Positions 19,438 to 29,664 of a stretch of DNA of 64,000 nucleotides are shown in pieces (the first letter of the stretch is position 1; the number at the start of each line of letters is the position of its first letter). The notes beneath the pieces are model-generated. The model was not told the origin of the DNA. It worked only from the letters and a program-made list of their open reading frames with translations, and did no database searches. The stretch is from Betaproteobacteria bacterium Ga0077526 (GTDB lineage: Bacteria; Pseudomonadota; Gammaproteobacteria; Burkholderiales; Ga0077523). The translations under genes were made by a program, and so were the position numbers. The stretch is taken from positions 248,001 to 312,000 of the forward strand of contig LNDV01000029.1 in assembly GCA_001464765.1 (NCBI GenBank), given 5' to 3'.

Positions 19438-20139
19438 ATGGAGACTCTGTCGCCCGGTCTGTTCCTCGCTGCACTCATCGCCGGTGCCGTGAGCGGCGGC
19501 ACAGGCTTCGGCGCAGGCTTCATCTTCGCGCTGCTGCTCGCGACCGGATCGTCGTTTCTCGATTCCCTCGCCATCGTGAAACTGCAGGCTGCGGTCTGTG
19601 ATCTCGCCGCGGTGGCCGCCTTCGCCGGAACAGGACAACTGAAGCAAGGCATGGCTGCCCGGACGCTGGTGCTCGGAGCGGCGGGTGCCGCGCTCGGTGC
19701 CGCAACGCTGGCCGGCGTGTCCTCGCCGGCCGCCATGTTCGTCGCTGGCGCGATCGCCGTGGGCGCGATTCTGACGGCGCGTACGCTGTTCGTCTCGAAG
19801 GCCCGCACGAAATCGGGAGCCGACGCAGGCGCTTTCGCGCTCGGGGCCTATCTGGCGGTCTGGGGGTTCGGTACCGGTTCCGTGCTCACCGCGCAGCGGA
19901 TGGCGCAGTCCGGACGGTCGTTCGTGGCGGCGGTCGCCGATGCACGGGCATTCGGCGCGGCGGGCAACGTCGCTGCCTTCGCCGTGCTGGCGTGTGCGCT
20001 ACCGGTCGCGTGGTCGGCGGCGTTGCCGGTTCTGGCGGGTCATCTGCTGGGGACCTACGGCGCGACGCGCTGCCTCGGGCGCTGGGAAGCGCTGAGAGCG
20101 GCGCGCCGTCTCACTGCCGCCCGGCGCGAATCGGTCTGA
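19438..20139 (+). CDS. TauE/SafE (TSUP) family permease
   Basis: This 233-residue membrane protein has about seven hydrophobic segments. Glycine-rich motifs near the start (GAVSGGTGFGAGF) and in the middle (GFGTGS) resemble the paired repeats of TSUP transporters, which move sulfite, sulfonates or related organic anions. The substrate cannot be read from sequence. It follows the unknown membrane protein almost without spacing. Confidence 0.72.
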   Translation: METLSPGLFLAALIAGAVSGGTGFGAGFIFALLLATGSSFLDSLAIVKLQAAVCDLAAVAAFAGTGQLKQGMAARTLVLGAAGAALGAATLAGVSSPAAMFVAGAIAVGAILTARTLFVSKARTKSGADAGAFALGAYLAVWGFGTGSVLTAQRMAQSGRSFVAAVADARAFGAAGNVAAFAVLACALPVAWSAALPVLAGHLLGTYGATRCLGRWEALRAARRLTAARRESV

Positions 20140-20200
20140 CCGCAACCGGCGCGCGCGGCAGTGCGCGAGCGAGGCTCCGCACCACCGCGGTGAGGTGTAC

Positions 20201-21073
20201 TCAGTCGGAACCGAGCAGCTGCATCAGCGAGCAGGTGTCCCAGCGGCTGCCACCGCGACCTTCCACCTGCGAATAGAACTGGTCGATGATGGCCGTGACC
20301 GGAAGACGCGCGCCGTTGCGGTGGGCTTCGTCCAGACAGATGCCCAGATCCTTGCGCATCCACTCGACGGCAAAGCCGAAGCCGTCGAACTTCATGTCGT
20401 TCATCGCCTTCCAGCGGTTCTCCATCTGCCACGACTGCGCCGCGCCCTTGGAGATCACGGAGATCACCTTCTCCAGGTCGAGGCCGGAGCGCTTGCCGAA
20501 CGCGAGTCCCTCGGACAGTCCCTGCAGCAGGCCGGCGATCACGATCTGGTTCACCATTTTCGTGAGCTGGCCGGCGCCCGGGCCGCCGATCAGCACGCAG
20601 CCCTTCGCGTAGACATCGAGGATCGGCTTCGCGCGGTCGAAATCCGCTGTCTCGCCGCCGCACATGATGCCCAGCTGTCCGTTGACCGCACCGGCCTGAC
20701 CGCCGGAGACCGGCGCATCCACGAAGCCGATGCCCTGGGCGGCGCACTTGTCGTGGAGTTCCCGCGCCAGCAGCGCGGACGCCGTGGTGTGATCCACCAG
20801 CAGGGCGCCGGATTTCATTCCGGCCAGCGCACCGTCGTCGCCATACACCACCGAACGCACATCGTTGTCGTTGCCGACGCACATGGCCACGAGATCGCAG
20901 CCTTCCGCCGCGGCGCGAGGCGTGGCGGCCGACTTGCCGCCGTATTCCGCCACCCACTGGGCCGCCTTGGCAGCGGAACGGTTGTAGACCGTCACTTCGT
21001 GGCCGCCCTTGCGCACGAGATGGCCGGCCATCGGGTAGCCCATGACTCCCAAACCCAGGAACGCGACTCGCAT
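20201..21073 (-). CDS. NAD(P)-dependent beta-hydroxyacid dehydrogenase (3-hydroxyisobutyrate / tartronate semialdehyde reductase family)
   Basis: The N-terminal Rossmann motif is FLGLGVMGYPMAGHL. The substrate-binding motif is DAPVSGGQAGA at about 117-128, and the catalytic lysine lies in GGPGAGQLTKMVNQ. The 290-residue length is right for the family. It lies 80 bp after eda in the same orientation as zwf-edd-eda, so it may belong to that carbohydrate-acid operon. The exact substrate (3-hydroxyisobutyrate, 2-hydroxy-3-oxopropionate or a sugar-acid semialdehyde) is not determined. Confidence 0.85.
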   Translation of the reverse strand: MRVAFLGLGVMGYPMAGHLVRKGGHEVTVYNRSAAKAAQWVAEYGGKSAATPRAAAEGCDLVAMCVGNDNDVRSVVYGDDGALAGMKSGALLVDHTTASALLARELHDKCAAQGIGFVDAPVSGGQAGAVNGQLGIMCGGETADFDRAKPILDVYAKGCVLIGGPGAGQLTKMVNQIVIAGLLQGLSEGLAFGKRSGLDLEKVISVISKGAAQSWQMENRWKAMNDMKFDGFGFAVEWMRKDLGICLDEAHRNGARLPVTAIIDQFYSQVEGRGGSRWDTCSLMQLLGSD

Positions 21074-21153
21074 GATGTTCTTCCCCTGTGACGTCGAATG
21101 AGTCGCGCATGGTCGGTGGCGCGACCGGCGGTGTCAACCCGGGAAGAGGGCGT

Positions 21154-21798
21154 TCAGGTCGAGGCGCGCAGCTCGCTCGCAGCGCGGGCCGCCACGCGAA
21201 TGGCGTCCCAGTCGCCTGCCGCAACGCGATCCTTCGGGAGCATCCAGGAGCCGCCCACGCACAGCACGTTGGGGATCGCGAGGTACGAACCCGCGTTGCC
21301 GGGCGTGACGCCGCCGGTCGGACAGAAGCGCACGTCCGGGATCACCGAAGCGAGGGAGGAGAGGAACTTCGCACCGCCGGAGGCTTCCGCCGGAAAGAAT
21401 TTCAGGTGCCGGTAGCCGTGCTCCCGCAGGAACATCACTTCGGACACGGTGGCTGCACCGGGCAGCAGCGGAACGGCGTGACCGCGCGCGGCGTCCAGAA
21501 GCTGCGGCGTGGCGCCGGGCGACACCGCGAACTGCGCGCCGGCCTTCGCCGCGGCGTCCAGCTGGCTGCGGTCGAGCACGGTGCCGACGCCGACCACGGC
21601 ATCCCGGACTTCCGACGCGATCGCGCGCAGTGCTTCCAGCGCCACGGGCGTGCGCAGGGTGATCTCGAGAACGTGGAGTCCGCCGTCGACGAGGGCCCGC
21701 GCGAGCGGGACGGCCTGCGCGAGCGAGTCGATCACGATCACGGGGACGACGGGTCCGCGCGCGAGGATGGCGGCGATGCGGTCGGCGGATTCGCTCAT
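21154..21798 (-). CDS. eda: 2-dehydro-3-deoxy-phosphogluconate aldolase
   Basis: This class I aldolase splits KDPG to pyruvate and glyceraldehyde 3-phosphate, the last step of the Entner-Doudoroff pathway. The chosen ATG at 21798 gives 214 residues starting [12 protein letters not shown]. The catalytic glutamate is in EITLRTP. The Schiff-base lysine is in HLKFFPAE, and phosphate binding is in FCPTGGV. The start lies 4 bp after the edd stop, so the genes are translationally close. Confidence 0.95.
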   Translation of the reverse strand: MSESADRIAAILARGPVVPVIVIDSLAQAVPLARALVDGGLHVLEITLRTPVALEALRAIASEVRDAVVGVGTVLDRSQLDAAAKAGAQFAVSPGATPQLLDAARGHAVPLLPGAATVSEVMFLREHGYRHLKFFPAEASGGAKFLSSLASVIPDVRFCPTGGVTPGNAGSYLAIPNVLCVGGSWMLPKDRVAAGDWDAIRVAARAASELRAST

Positions 21799-21802
21799 GG
21801 GG

Positions 21803-23632
21803 TCAGGGTTCCTGGAGCAGCGAGAAGATGGAGGCGCCGGTGTCGGCAGTCCCGACCACGGCCCGGAACGGCGCGAACAACTCGCGCCCGACGCCCTGGT
21901 CCGCGCGGACGGTCGGCACTGCGGGTTCGCGTGCGGCGAGTTCCGCGGGCGAGACCAGCACTTCAAGGCGTCCCGTCGTGCCGTCCACGCGGACGACATC
22001 ACCGTCACACACGCGGCCGATCGGCCCGCCGGCCAGCGCTTCGGGGGTGACATGAATGGCGCCCGGGACCTTGCCCGACGCACCGGAGAGCCGGCCGTCG
22101 GTGACCAGCGCCACGCGCAGTCCCCGATCCTGTAGCGCGGACAGCGGCGGCATCAGCTTGTGCAGTTCCGGCATGCCGTTGGCTCTCGGCCCCTGGAAGC
22201 GCACGACCACCACCACGTCGCGATCGAACTCGCCGGCCTTGAACGCGCGCTGCACGCCCTCCTGCGAATCGAACACGCGGGCCGGCGCTTCGACGAAGTG
22301 GCGGTCGGCCGGTACAGCGGAGGTCTTCATCACGGCCTGACCGAGCGAGCCACGAAGCACCCGCAGTCCACCGGTCGGATGAAACGGATTGTCGAGCCCG
22401 CGAAGCACATTGGCGTCGCTGCTGCGCGCGGCGGCGGGCTCCCATCGCACACCGCCGTCGCCGTCGAGGCGGGGTTCCACGAGGTAGCCGGCAAGACCGG
22501 TTCCCCATGCGGTCGTGACGTCCTCGTGCAACAGGCCGCCGCGCAGCAGTTCGCCGATCAGGAAGCCCATCCCGCCCGCCGCGTGAAAGTGATTCACGTC
22601 CGCCTTGCCGTTGGGGTAGATGCGGCAGAGCAGCGGCACGACCTCGGCGATGTCGGCCAGATCGTCCCACGTGATGTGGATGCCGCCCGCCGCGGCCATC
22701 GCGACGAGATGCAGCGTGTGATTCGTCGAACCGCCCGTGGCGTGCAGCCCGACGATGCCGTTGACGATGGCCCGCTCGTCGATGACGGTGCCGAGCGGTG
22801 TGTGCGACGGCCCCGGGGACGCGAGTTGCGCGACGCGCTGCGTGGTGATGCGCACGATCGCATCGCGGAGCGGCGTGCCGGGATTCACGAACGTGCTCCC
22901 CGGCGGATGCAGGCCGAGGATCTCCATCAGCATCTGGTTCGTGTTCGCGGTGCCGTAGAACGTGCACGTGCCGGGGCCGTGATAGGACGCCGCCTCCGCT
23001 TCGAGCAGGGCATCGCGACCGACCTTGCCTTCCGCGTGGAGCTGGCGGATGCGCGACTTCTCGTCGTTCGACAGCCCGGAGGTCATGGGACCCGCCGGCA
23101 GGAACATCGAAGGCAGGTGGCCGAATCGCAGCGCGCCGATCACGAGGCCCGGCACGATCTTGTCGCACACCCCCAGAAACAGCGCCGCATCGAAGGTCCG
23201 GTGGGACAGCGCCACGGCGGTCGACAGCGCGATCACTTCCCGCGAGAAGAGCGACAGCTCCATGCCCGGCTCGCCTTGCGTCACGCCGTCGCACATCGCG
23301 GGCACACCACCGGCCACTTGTGCCGTGGCGCCGACTTCACGTGCTGCTGCGCGGATGAGTTCCGGAAAACGCTCGAACGGCTGATGCGCCGAGAGCATGT
23401 CGTTGTAGGCCGTGACGATGCCCAGGTTCGGCCCCGTGCCGGATCGGAGCGCCGCCTTGTCCTCGGGGCCGCATGCCGCGAAGCCGTGCGCCTGGTTCGC
23501 GCAACCGAGCGTGTGCCGCTCCGGCTGCGTGAGTGCGGCCGCCTGGATCATTTCGAGATAGCGGCCGCGCGGACCGCGACTGCGCTCGACGATGCGGCTG
23601 GTGACTTCGGCGATGCGGGGATGGACGGCCAT
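21803..23632 (-). CDS. edd: Phosphogluconate dehydratase
   Basis: This is an IlvD/Edd family iron-sulfur dehydratase of 609 residues that makes KDPG from 6-phosphogluconate. Motifs include [27 protein letters not shown] and GVCDKIVPG with the cluster cysteines, and near the C-terminus [22 protein letters not shown]. The ATG at 23632 is preferred over the open frame extending into zwf. It starts 8 bp after the zwf stop, in the order zwf-edd-eda. Confidence 0.96.
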   Translation of the reverse strand: MAVHPRIAEVTSRIVERSRGPRGRYLEMIQAAALTQPERHTLGCANQAHGFAACGPEDKAALRSGTGPNLGIVTAYNDMLSAHQPFERFPELIRAAAREVGATAQVAGGVPAMCDGVTQGEPGMELSLFSREVIALSTAVALSHRTFDAALFLGVCDKIVPGLVIGALRFGHLPSMFLPAGPMTSGLSNDEKSRIRQLHAEGKVGRDALLEAEAASYHGPGTCTFYGTANTNQMLMEILGLHPPGSTFVNPGTPLRDAIVRITTQRVAQLASPGPSHTPLGTVIDERAIVNGIVGLHATGGSTNHTLHLVAMAAAGGIHITWDDLADIAEVVPLLCRIYPNGKADVNHFHAAGGMGFLIGELLRGGLLHEDVTTAWGTGLAGYLVEPRLDGDGGVRWEPAAARSSDANVLRGLDNPFHPTGGLRVLRGSLGQAVMKTSAVPADRHFVEAPARVFDSQEGVQRAFKAGEFDRDVVVVVRFQGPRANGMPELHKLMPPLSALQDRGLRVALVTDGRLSGASGKVPGAIHVTPEALAGGPIGRVCDGDVVRVDGTTGRLEVLVSPAELAAREPAVPTVRADQGVGRELFAPFRAVVGTADTGASIFSLLQEP

Positions 23633-23640
23633 GGGGAACC

Positions 23641-25152
23641 TCAGGAGGGATGCAGCGGTTCGGAACTGGCGTGGTTCGACGCCATGTCCTCGTGCCAGGT
23701 GCGGCCGTCGCGCTCGATGAGTGCCACGGCAGCGGAAGGACCCCAGGTGCCCGAGGCGTAGGGCTTGGGCGGTTCCTCGGTTTCGCGGGCGAGTTCCATG
23801 ATCGGGTCGATCCAGGCCCACGCCGCCTCCACCTCGTCGCGGCGCATGAACAGGGTCTGGTCACCGCGTACCACGTCCATGATGAGCCTTTCGTAGGCAT
23901 CCGGGTTGCGCACGCCGAAGGCCTCCTGGAAGCTCATGTCCAGCGGCACCTGCTTCAGCCGCATGCCGCCCGGTCCCGGGTCCTTGATCATGAGCCACAG
24001 CTTCACGCCTTCATCGGGCTGAAGCCGGATGACGAGGTGGTTGGCGTGGATGGTGCCCGCCCTGTCCTCGAAGACCGAGTGCGGAATGGGCCGGAACGCC
24101 ACGACGATTTCCGAAACGCGCGCCGGCAGCCGCTTGCCGGTGCGAAGGTAGAAGGGCACGCCCGCCCAGCGCCAGTTGGCGATGTCCGCCTTCAGGGCGA
24201 CGAAGGTCTCGGTGCGGCTGGGCGCCCCCAGTTCTTCCAGGTAACCGGGAACCGCCGCGCCATTGGCGACGCCTGCGCGGTACTGGCCGCGAACCACCGT
24301 CGTGCTGACGGACGCCCGCGAGATCGGCTTCAACGCCTGCAGCACCTTCAGCTTCTCGTCGCGCACGGCGTTGGCCGTGAGGGAACTCGGCGGTTCCATG
24401 GCGACCAGGCACAGCAGCTGGAGCAGGTGGTTCTGCACCATGTCGCGCATCGCGCCCGCCGTGTCGTAGTAGCCTGCGCGGCCTTCCACCCCGAGGGATT
24501 CCCCGGCCGTGATCTGCACGTGGTCGATGTGCGCGGCCTTCCAGAGCGGCTCGAACAGGGCGTTGGCGAAGCGCAGGGCCATGAGGTTCTGCACCGTCTC
24601 CTTGCCGAGGTAGTGATCGATGCGGTAGACACTCTGCTCGCGGAACACGGAGCCCACCGCGTTGTTCACGGCGCGTGACGATTTCAGGTCCTTGCCGATG
24701 GGCTTTTCCAGGACGACGCGCGAGCGCTCGCTTACCAGATCGTGCTCGCGCAGCCGCTCGCTCAGCGGTCCGAACAGTTCCGGCGCCGTGGCGAGATAGA
24801 ACACGCGCACGCGATCGGGCTGCGGCTTCAGCAGGGCGGACAACTCCTCGAAACCGGCGGCTTCCTTGGCGTCGATGGCGACGTAGTGCAGCCGCTGGAG
24901 GAAACGCTCGGCCGCGGCGGAGCGCTCGGGGTCCCCCTGGACCTCCTTGGCGAGGACTTCGCGGGCCGACTCGCGAAAGCCGTCCGTGGTAAGCGAGGTC
25001 CGCGCGGCGCCGATGATGCGCGCGCCTTCGGGAATCTGACCGGCGAGGTCCCGGTGGAAGAGCGCGGGCAGCAGTTTGCGGCGGGAAAGATCGCCGGTGG
25101 CCCCGAAGACGACGAGATCGAACAGCTCCACCAGGATGATACGGGTGCTCAT
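23641..25152 (-). CDS. zwf: Glucose-6-phosphate 1-dehydrogenase
   Basis: It oxidises glucose 6-phosphate to the lactone and makes NADPH. The dinucleotide-binding motif is [14 protein letters not shown] at about 13-26, and the active-site signature is [13 protein letters not shown]. The length is 503 residues from the ATG at 25152. It is the first gene of the zwf-edd-eda operon. No 6-phosphogluconolactonase gene is present in the cluster. Upstream, a 99-bp spacer separates it from a divergent oxidoreductase gene and presumably carries both promoters. Confidence 0.97.
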   Translation of the reverse strand: MSTRIILVELFDLVVFGATGDLSRRKLLPALFHRDLAGQIPEGARIIGAARTSLTTDGFRESAREVLAKEVQGDPERSAAAERFLQRLHYVAIDAKEAAGFEELSALLKPQPDRVRVFYLATAPELFGPLSERLREHDLVSERSRVVLEKPIGKDLKSSRAVNNAVGSVFREQSVYRIDHYLGKETVQNLMALRFANALFEPLWKAAHIDHVQITAGESLGVEGRAGYYDTAGAMRDMVQNHLLQLLCLVAMEPPSSLTANAVRDEKLKVLQALKPISRASVSTTVVRGQYRAGVANGAAVPGYLEELGAPSRTETFVALKADIANWRWAGVPFYLRTGKRLPARVSEIVVAFRPIPHSVFEDRAGTIHANHLVIRLQPDEGVKLWLMIKDPGPGGMRLKQVPLDMSFQEAFGVRNPDAYERLIMDVVRGDQTLFMRRDEVEAAWAWIDPIMELARETEEPPKPYASGTWGPSAAVALIERDGRTWHEDMASNHASSEPLHPS

Positions 25153-25251
25153 GCGGGACCTTTGTCGAGTTGTTCGCGAATTGCCATGCAATCGCCATGC
25201 TAGGGAACGGCGCTCTGGGATAATGACAGCGAACTGGAGGACGAAGAAGCC

Positions 25252-26271
25252 ATGAACACGATCAATCGCCAATGGCGCATCGTCGGCCGCCCGGAAGGGC
25301 AGGCGGGCACCGACCATTTCGAATGGCATGAGGAGCCCGTGCCGGTCCCGGGTCCGGGGCAGGTGCTCGTGCGCAACCTGGTGCTGTCGCTCGACCCGAC
25401 CAACCGGCTCTGGATGTGGGAACGCGACACCTATCTTCCCGCCCAAAAGCTGGGCCAGGTCATGCGGGGCATCGCCGTCGGTCGCGTCGAGCGGTCGGAA
25501 TCCGAAGCATTGCCCGTCGGCACGCTCGTGTCCGGACTGCTCGGCTGGCAGGACTATGCCGTGGCCGATGCGCGGGCCGTGAACCGCCTGCCGGCCGATC
25601 CGGCGATGACGCCCGAATTGTGGCTCGGGCTGCTCGGCCATATCGGCATCACGGCGTACTTCGGTGTCACCGACGTGGGCAAGCTCGTGGCCGGCGAAAC
25701 GATGCTCGTCTCCGGTGCCGCGGGCGCCGTGGGTTCGCTCGCCTGCCAGATCGGCCGCATTCTCGGCGCCCGGGTGGTGGGCGTTGCCGGCACGGCCGAC
25801 AAGTGCCGTTGGCTGGTGGACGAACTCGGTTGCGCGGTGGCCATCGACTATCGGCGCGAGGATCTCGTCGAGGGGCTGGCCCGCTGCTGTCCGGAAGGCG
25901 TGGATGTCTATTTCGACAACGTTGGCGGTCCGATGCTCGAACCGGTGCTCGATCGCATGAACCTGCATGGCCGCGTTGCGGTCTGCGGTGCGATCTCGCA
26001 GTACAACCGGACCGACGTGTCGCAGTTCGATCCCGGTCCGCGCAACCTGTTTCTGCTCGTGGTGAAGCGGCTGCGCATGCAAGGTTTTCTCACTTCGGAC
26101 TTTGCATCGCGCGCTGGTGAGGCCATACGCGCGCTCTCGCAATGGCACCGCGACGGACTGCTCCGTTTCCGCCTGCACGAGGTGGAAGGGCTGGAGAACG
26201 CGCCAGCGGCGATGAACATGCTGTTCGTCGGGACGAACCTCGGCAAGCTGATGGTGCGGATCGCGCGGTAG
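25252..26271 (+). CDS. NADP-dependent MDR oxidoreductase (CurA/leukotriene B4 dehydrogenase-like)
   Basis: This 339-residue zinc-independent medium-chain reductase has LSLDPTNRLWM in the N-terminal domain and the nucleotide-binding motif SGAAGAVGSLACQIG at about 160-175. It also has the characteristic DVYFDNVGGPML and GAISQYN segments. Relatives reduce alpha,beta-unsaturated ketones or aldehydes such as curcumin or prostaglandin derivatives. It is divergent from zwf, so co-regulation with NADPH supply is conceivable but not shown. Confidence 0.88.
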   Translation: MNTINRQWRIVGRPEGQAGTDHFEWHEEPVPVPGPGQVLVRNLVLSLDPTNRLWMWERDTYLPAQKLGQVMRGIAVGRVERSESEALPVGTLVSGLLGWQDYAVADARAVNRLPADPAMTPELWLGLLGHIGITAYFGVTDVGKLVAGETMLVSGAAGAVGSLACQIGRILGARVVGVAGTADKCRWLVDELGCAVAIDYRREDLVEGLARCCPEGVDVYFDNVGGPMLEPVLDRMNLHGRVAVCGAISQYNRTDVSQFDPGPRNLFLLVVKRLRMQGFLTSDFASRAGEAIRALSQWHRDGLLRFRLHEVEGLENAPAAMNMLFVGTNLGKLMVRIAR

Positions 26272-26306
26272 GCGGGTGCCCGCCGCGGACTTCGGGCGGA
26301 CCGCCC

Positions 26307-26930
26307 CTACCGAGTCGTGAGCGGTTCGTCGATGCCGAGCCGGTCGAGCACCTGATCCGCCAGTGCGCGGCACGCGTTGTTCAGCGGTGTAGGCAGTTCA
26401 GTCGGGAGCGTTTCGAGCAGCAGGAGCTTGGAACTGCTCACTGCCGCGACGGGATCCAGCAGCCGGTCGGCGTGGTCGCCCAGCATGCTGTCGAGCAGGC
26501 GTTTCGCGGAATCGCGCTGCCAGGGGTTGGTCGGCCACTGGGACGGCAGGCCCAGGCTGTTCGGCAACCGCGCGAGGTCATCGCGTACGGTTCGCATGTC
26601 TTCGGGGGAGTCGCGGAACGGCAGCAGGATCAGGTTGGCCAGAGAAGCGAGCCGCCGGTCGTGCTCGGTACGCCCGCCACCCCCGTCGATGACGCCGATC
26701 CAGCCCTTCAGCGCGTGGAGCTTCTCCACGACCTTCGCGAGCTGTTCCGGTGTGCGCGCATCTGCCGTCAGATACCGGCGATTGTCACGCGACAGCAGCG
26801 CCCGGCCGGTGTCGGTGAGTACCACGACCGCCCGATGGCCCAGGAGCCCCAGGCCCTCGCCCAGCATGTGTGATGCCGTCGTCTTGCCCGTGCCCCCCTT
26901 GGTGCCGAGCACGCAGATGATTTCCGCCAT
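26307..26930 (-). CDS. Orphan ParA/MinD-like P-loop ATPase
   Basis: This 207-residue protein begins with the deviant Walker A motif GTKGGTGKTT at about 9-18 and has a GVIDGGGG segment in the Walker A'/B area, as in the ParA/CobQ/MinD fold. No ParB, MinC/E or parS-like site is adjacent. It is convergent with the MDR reductase gene on its left and divergent from the carbonic anhydrase gene on its right. It may position a cellular complex, but the cargo is unknown. Confidence 0.8.
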   Translation of the reverse strand: MAEIICVLGTKGGTGKTTASHMLGEGLGLLGHRAVVVLTDTGRALLSRDNRRYLTADARTPEQLAKVVEKLHALKGWIGVIDGGGGRTEHDRRLASLANLILLPFRDSPEDMRTVRDDLARLPNSLGLPSQWPTNPWQRDSAKRLLDSMLGDHADRLLDPVAAVSSSKLLLLETLPTELPTPLNNACRALADQVLDRLGIDEPLTTR

Positions 26931-27095
26931 GGTTCCGTCCGAGGCCGATTCCCCGGATTGTCGCGTCGCGGACAGGGTTTGTCACGGTGGGCGCGCCGGA
27001 CGCTGCCATCGAACGGTCAAGTTTTGGAGGTTCCGGCCGTAGATTCCGATCGACGAGTCCTTTGGCTCGAACACGCCCGTCGGGAGAAATCGATC

Positions 27096-27896
27096 ATGTC
27101 GTTCACCAAGCTGTCCCTGTCCGCCTTCGCCATCTTTCTGTCCGCCTGCGCCTCCAATCCCGCCGTCGGCCGGAGCGAAACCGCCAAGGGCGAAGCTGCC
27201 AAGAGCGATGCTGTCGCTGTCGCCGGGGCCCCCATGACCAAGGAGCGTCAGGCCAAGGTGACCCCGAGTGCGGCGCTGCAGCTGCTCCAGGACGGCAACA
27301 ACCGCTTTCTGTCCGGCAAGATGGCCAAGCGGGACCTGCGCGAACAGGTGAAGGTGACCGGCCATGGCCAGTTCCCCTTCGCGAGTGTGGTGAGCTGCAT
27401 CGATTCGCGTGCGGCGCCCGAGGTCATCTTCGATCAGGGCGTGGGCGATGTCTTCACGGCCCGTGTCGCCGGCAACGTCGTCACCAAGGACATCCTGGGC
27501 AGCCTGGAGTACGCGTCGAAGGTGGCCGGCTCCCGTCTCATCGTGGTGGTGGGCCACACGCACTGCGGTGCCATCAAGGGCATCTGTGACAACGTGAAGA
27601 TGGGCAACCTTACCGATCTGCTCGAGAAGCTGCGCCCTGCGCGCGATGCCGTGCCGGCGGACGGCACGCCGCGCAACTCCCAGAACCACCATTTCGTCGA
27701 TCAGGTCGCCGAGATGAACGTGCAGAAGCAGGTGCGTCAGCTTCTTGACGAGAGCCCGATCCTTCGCGGTCTGGTGAACGAGGGCAAGCTGAAGGTCGTC
27801 GGCGCCATGCTCGACGTCGAGACCGGCAAGGTGCAGTTTCTGGAAGACCACGCCGCCCAGGACAAGGTCGCCGGCAAGGATCTGCTGCACCTGTGA
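27096..27896 (+). CDS. Lipoprotein beta-carbonic anhydrase
   Basis: It interconverts CO2 and bicarbonate. The 266-residue protein starts at the ATG at 27096 and has a lipoprotein signal with lipobox LSAC, so it is probably anchored in the periplasm. The zinc site is complete: C101-x-D103-x-R105 (CIDSR) and H154/C157 in GHTHCGA. Insert and C-terminal strands (KVVGAMLDVETGKV) fit the family. The next gene, 12 bp downstream, is a degenerate paralogue, so a tandem duplication occurred. Confidence 0.92.
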   Translation: MSFTKLSLSAFAIFLSACASNPAVGRSETAKGEAAKSDAVAVAGAPMTKERQAKVTPSAALQLLQDGNNRFLSGKMAKRDLREQVKVTGHGQFPFASVVSCIDSRAAPEVIFDQGVGDVFTARVAGNVVTKDILGSLEYASKVAGSRLIVVVGHTHCGAIKGICDNVKMGNLTDLLEKLRPARDAVPADGTPRNSQNHHFVDQVAEMNVQKQVRQLLDESPILRGLVNEGKLKVVGAMLDVETGKVQFLEDHAAQDKVAGKDLLHL

Positions 27897-27908
27897 TCCG
27901 CGCGGGTC

Positions 27909-28538
27909 ATGCTCACCTTGCCTAGGCGCGTCGCGACAGCCGTCGCGATGCTGGCGTGCCTGCCGGGCTGCTCGCTCTGGCAGGCCGGTCGACCGGCCCG
28001 TGAGCCGGCCCCGATGCCCGCGGAGTCCGCCTCGGCGCCGACCCGTGCTCAGCAGACGGCGGCGACGCCCGACGCCGTGCTCTCCCGACTGAAGGCCGGC
28101 AACGAGCGCTTCGTCACGGGCCGTCCTGCCGAGCGCAATGTCTACCGGGACATGCAGTCGACCGCGCAGGCGCAGTTTCCCTACGCCGCGGTGGTCAGCT
28201 GCACCGAAAGCCGCTTCACGCCGGAACTGGCCTTCGACCAGGGCATCGGTGACCTCTTCAGTGCCCGTGTACCCGGCCGGCGCATCACCCGGGACGTGCT
28301 CGGCAGCCTCGAGTTCGCCGCGCAGGCGGGTGGGGTGAAGGCCATCGTCGTGCTGGCGGAAGCGGCCTGCGATCGATCACCGGTCGTGCACTCCGACGCC
28401 GGGACCGGCAACGTTGCCCCGGTCCGCGATATCCTCTCTGCAAGTCCGTTGCTTCGCGCCATGGTCCGCGATCGCCGGATCGTCGTGGTGTCGGCGAGCC
28501 TCGATGCGGATACCGGCAAAGTGCGTTTCGACCCATGA
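27909..28538 (+). CDS. Degenerate beta-carbonic anhydrase-like lipoprotein
   Basis: This 209-residue paralogue of the preceding protein has a lipobox LPGC after a hydrophobic stretch. It keeps C98 but has CTESR instead of CIDSR (D to E at 100), and the second zinc motif reads AEAAC instead of GHTHC, so the zinc histidine is replaced by E151 while C154 remains. It also lacks the ~45-residue insert. Loss of the zinc histidine predicts little or no hydratase activity, so a structural or regulatory role is likelier. It overlaps the next gene by four bases. Confidence 0.85.
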   Translation: MLTLPRRVATAVAMLACLPGCSLWQAGRPAREPAPMPAESASAPTRAQQTAATPDAVLSRLKAGNERFVTGRPAERNVYRDMQSTAQAQFPYAAVVSCTESRFTPELAFDQGIGDLFSARVPGRRITRDVLGSLEFAAQAGGVKAIVVLAEAACDRSPVVHSDAGTGNVAPVRDILSASPLLRAMVRDRRIVVVSASLDADTGKVRFDP

Positions 28539-29584
28539 GGCCGGCGGCGCAAGGGCTTGTGCGGGAAAGGCCTGGGGTCGACAATGCCGACCGCGGAGTG
28601 CTTGATTTTCCAACTCAAATAGAACATGCCACCAAGGCACCAGTCACACGGCTGCGGCGAGGCCCGGCAGATGCGCCGGTGAGCGTTGTCGTTGTCATCA
28701 ACACCGGATCGGCCGAAGCCGAAGCAGCGCGTCGCCTCAGGGACGTGATCGAACGGACACGCCCGTCGATCCAGATCATCGAGACAACCGGGGTTGGCGA
28801 GTTCCGACGCTTCGCTGCGATGGCAGCGACCCGCGGATTCCATCGCGTAGTCGTCGCGGGTGGTGACGGCACCATGCAGTCGGCAACGCACGAGTTTGCC
28901 GGCACCGGGATCGAAGTCGGCCTGCTGCCAATGGGCAGCGACAACGACTTCGCCCGCATGATCGGCATTCCGACCGACCTCGAAGGCAGCCTCTCGGTCG
29001 CCCTGGGCAGCGCGGTCACGGCCATCGACGTCGGCATCATCCACTGCCGGGATCACGGCTTCCGTGCCGTCAAGTTCCGCTTCGCCAACATTGCCGAGGC
29101 CGGTCTGGGCGTAGATGCCCTGCGTCAGGGCGAGACGGGCAAGGCCTCGGTCGGCCAACGGCTTGCCTACCGGGCCGGCATGCTGCTGGGCCTGCGCGGC
29201 ATGAAGGTGCCGCCGATCCGGCTCACCATCGACGGCAAGGATCTGGGCGTCTCGCCTACGGCCAGACTCATCATCGGCAACGGCCAGCACCTGGCCGGCA
29301 TGCGGCCGCTGCCCCAGGCCCGCATCAACGACGGCCTGTTCGACGTCGTCCGCATGCGGGACGTCAGCCGTCCGGACATCGCGCGCCTCGCCGGGGCCCC
29401 GAACGGCATTCCCCGCAATCACCCCGAGATCGACCACTGGCGCGCCCGCCGCGTGGAGGCCACGAGCGACGAGCCCGTGCCCATCGAGGCCGACGGCGAG
29501 CAGATCGGCTGGCTGCCTGCGGCATTCGAGATCGAGCCGGGCAATCTGCGGCTCGTCGTACCCGAGTCGCTGCTGCGGCGGTAG
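28535..29584 (+). CDS. Diacylglycerol/sphingosine kinase-family lipid kinase
   Basis: The catalytic nucleotide-binding motif GGDGTMQSA lies at about 109-117, followed by LPMGSDNDFAR, which corresponds to the family's GTxNDFAR motif. A C-terminal beta domain (GLFDVVRMRDVSRP; EADGEQIG) completes the DAGK/LCB5 fold. The ATG at 28535 overlaps the previous stop (ATGA), but the first ~45 residues are unlike the family, so a GTG near 28679 is a possible alternative start. The lipid substrate is unknown. Confidence 0.85.
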   Translation: MRPAAQGLVRERPGVDNADRGVLDFPTQIEHATKAPVTRLRRGPADAPVSVVVVINTGSAEAEAARRLRDVIERTRPSIQIIETTGVGEFRRFAAMAATRGFHRVVVAGGDGTMQSATHEFAGTGIEVGLLPMGSDNDFARMIGIPTDLEGSLSVALGSAVTAIDVGIIHCRDHGFRAVKFRFANIAEAGLGVDALRQGETGKASVGQRLAYRAGMLLGLRGMKVPPIRLTIDGKDLGVSPTARLIIGNGQHLAGMRPLPQARINDGLFDVVRMRDVSRPDIARLAGAPNGIPRNHPEIDHWRARRVEATSDEPVPIEADGEQIGWLPAAFEIEPGNLRLVVPESLLRR

Positions 29585-29664
29585 TCGCCGACGGGGAAGG
29601 TCCGCGCTGGCCCGGGTGGGGCGCGTTTGGCATACTCGGGTCTGTTCCCTACCGTGCAGCGTCG

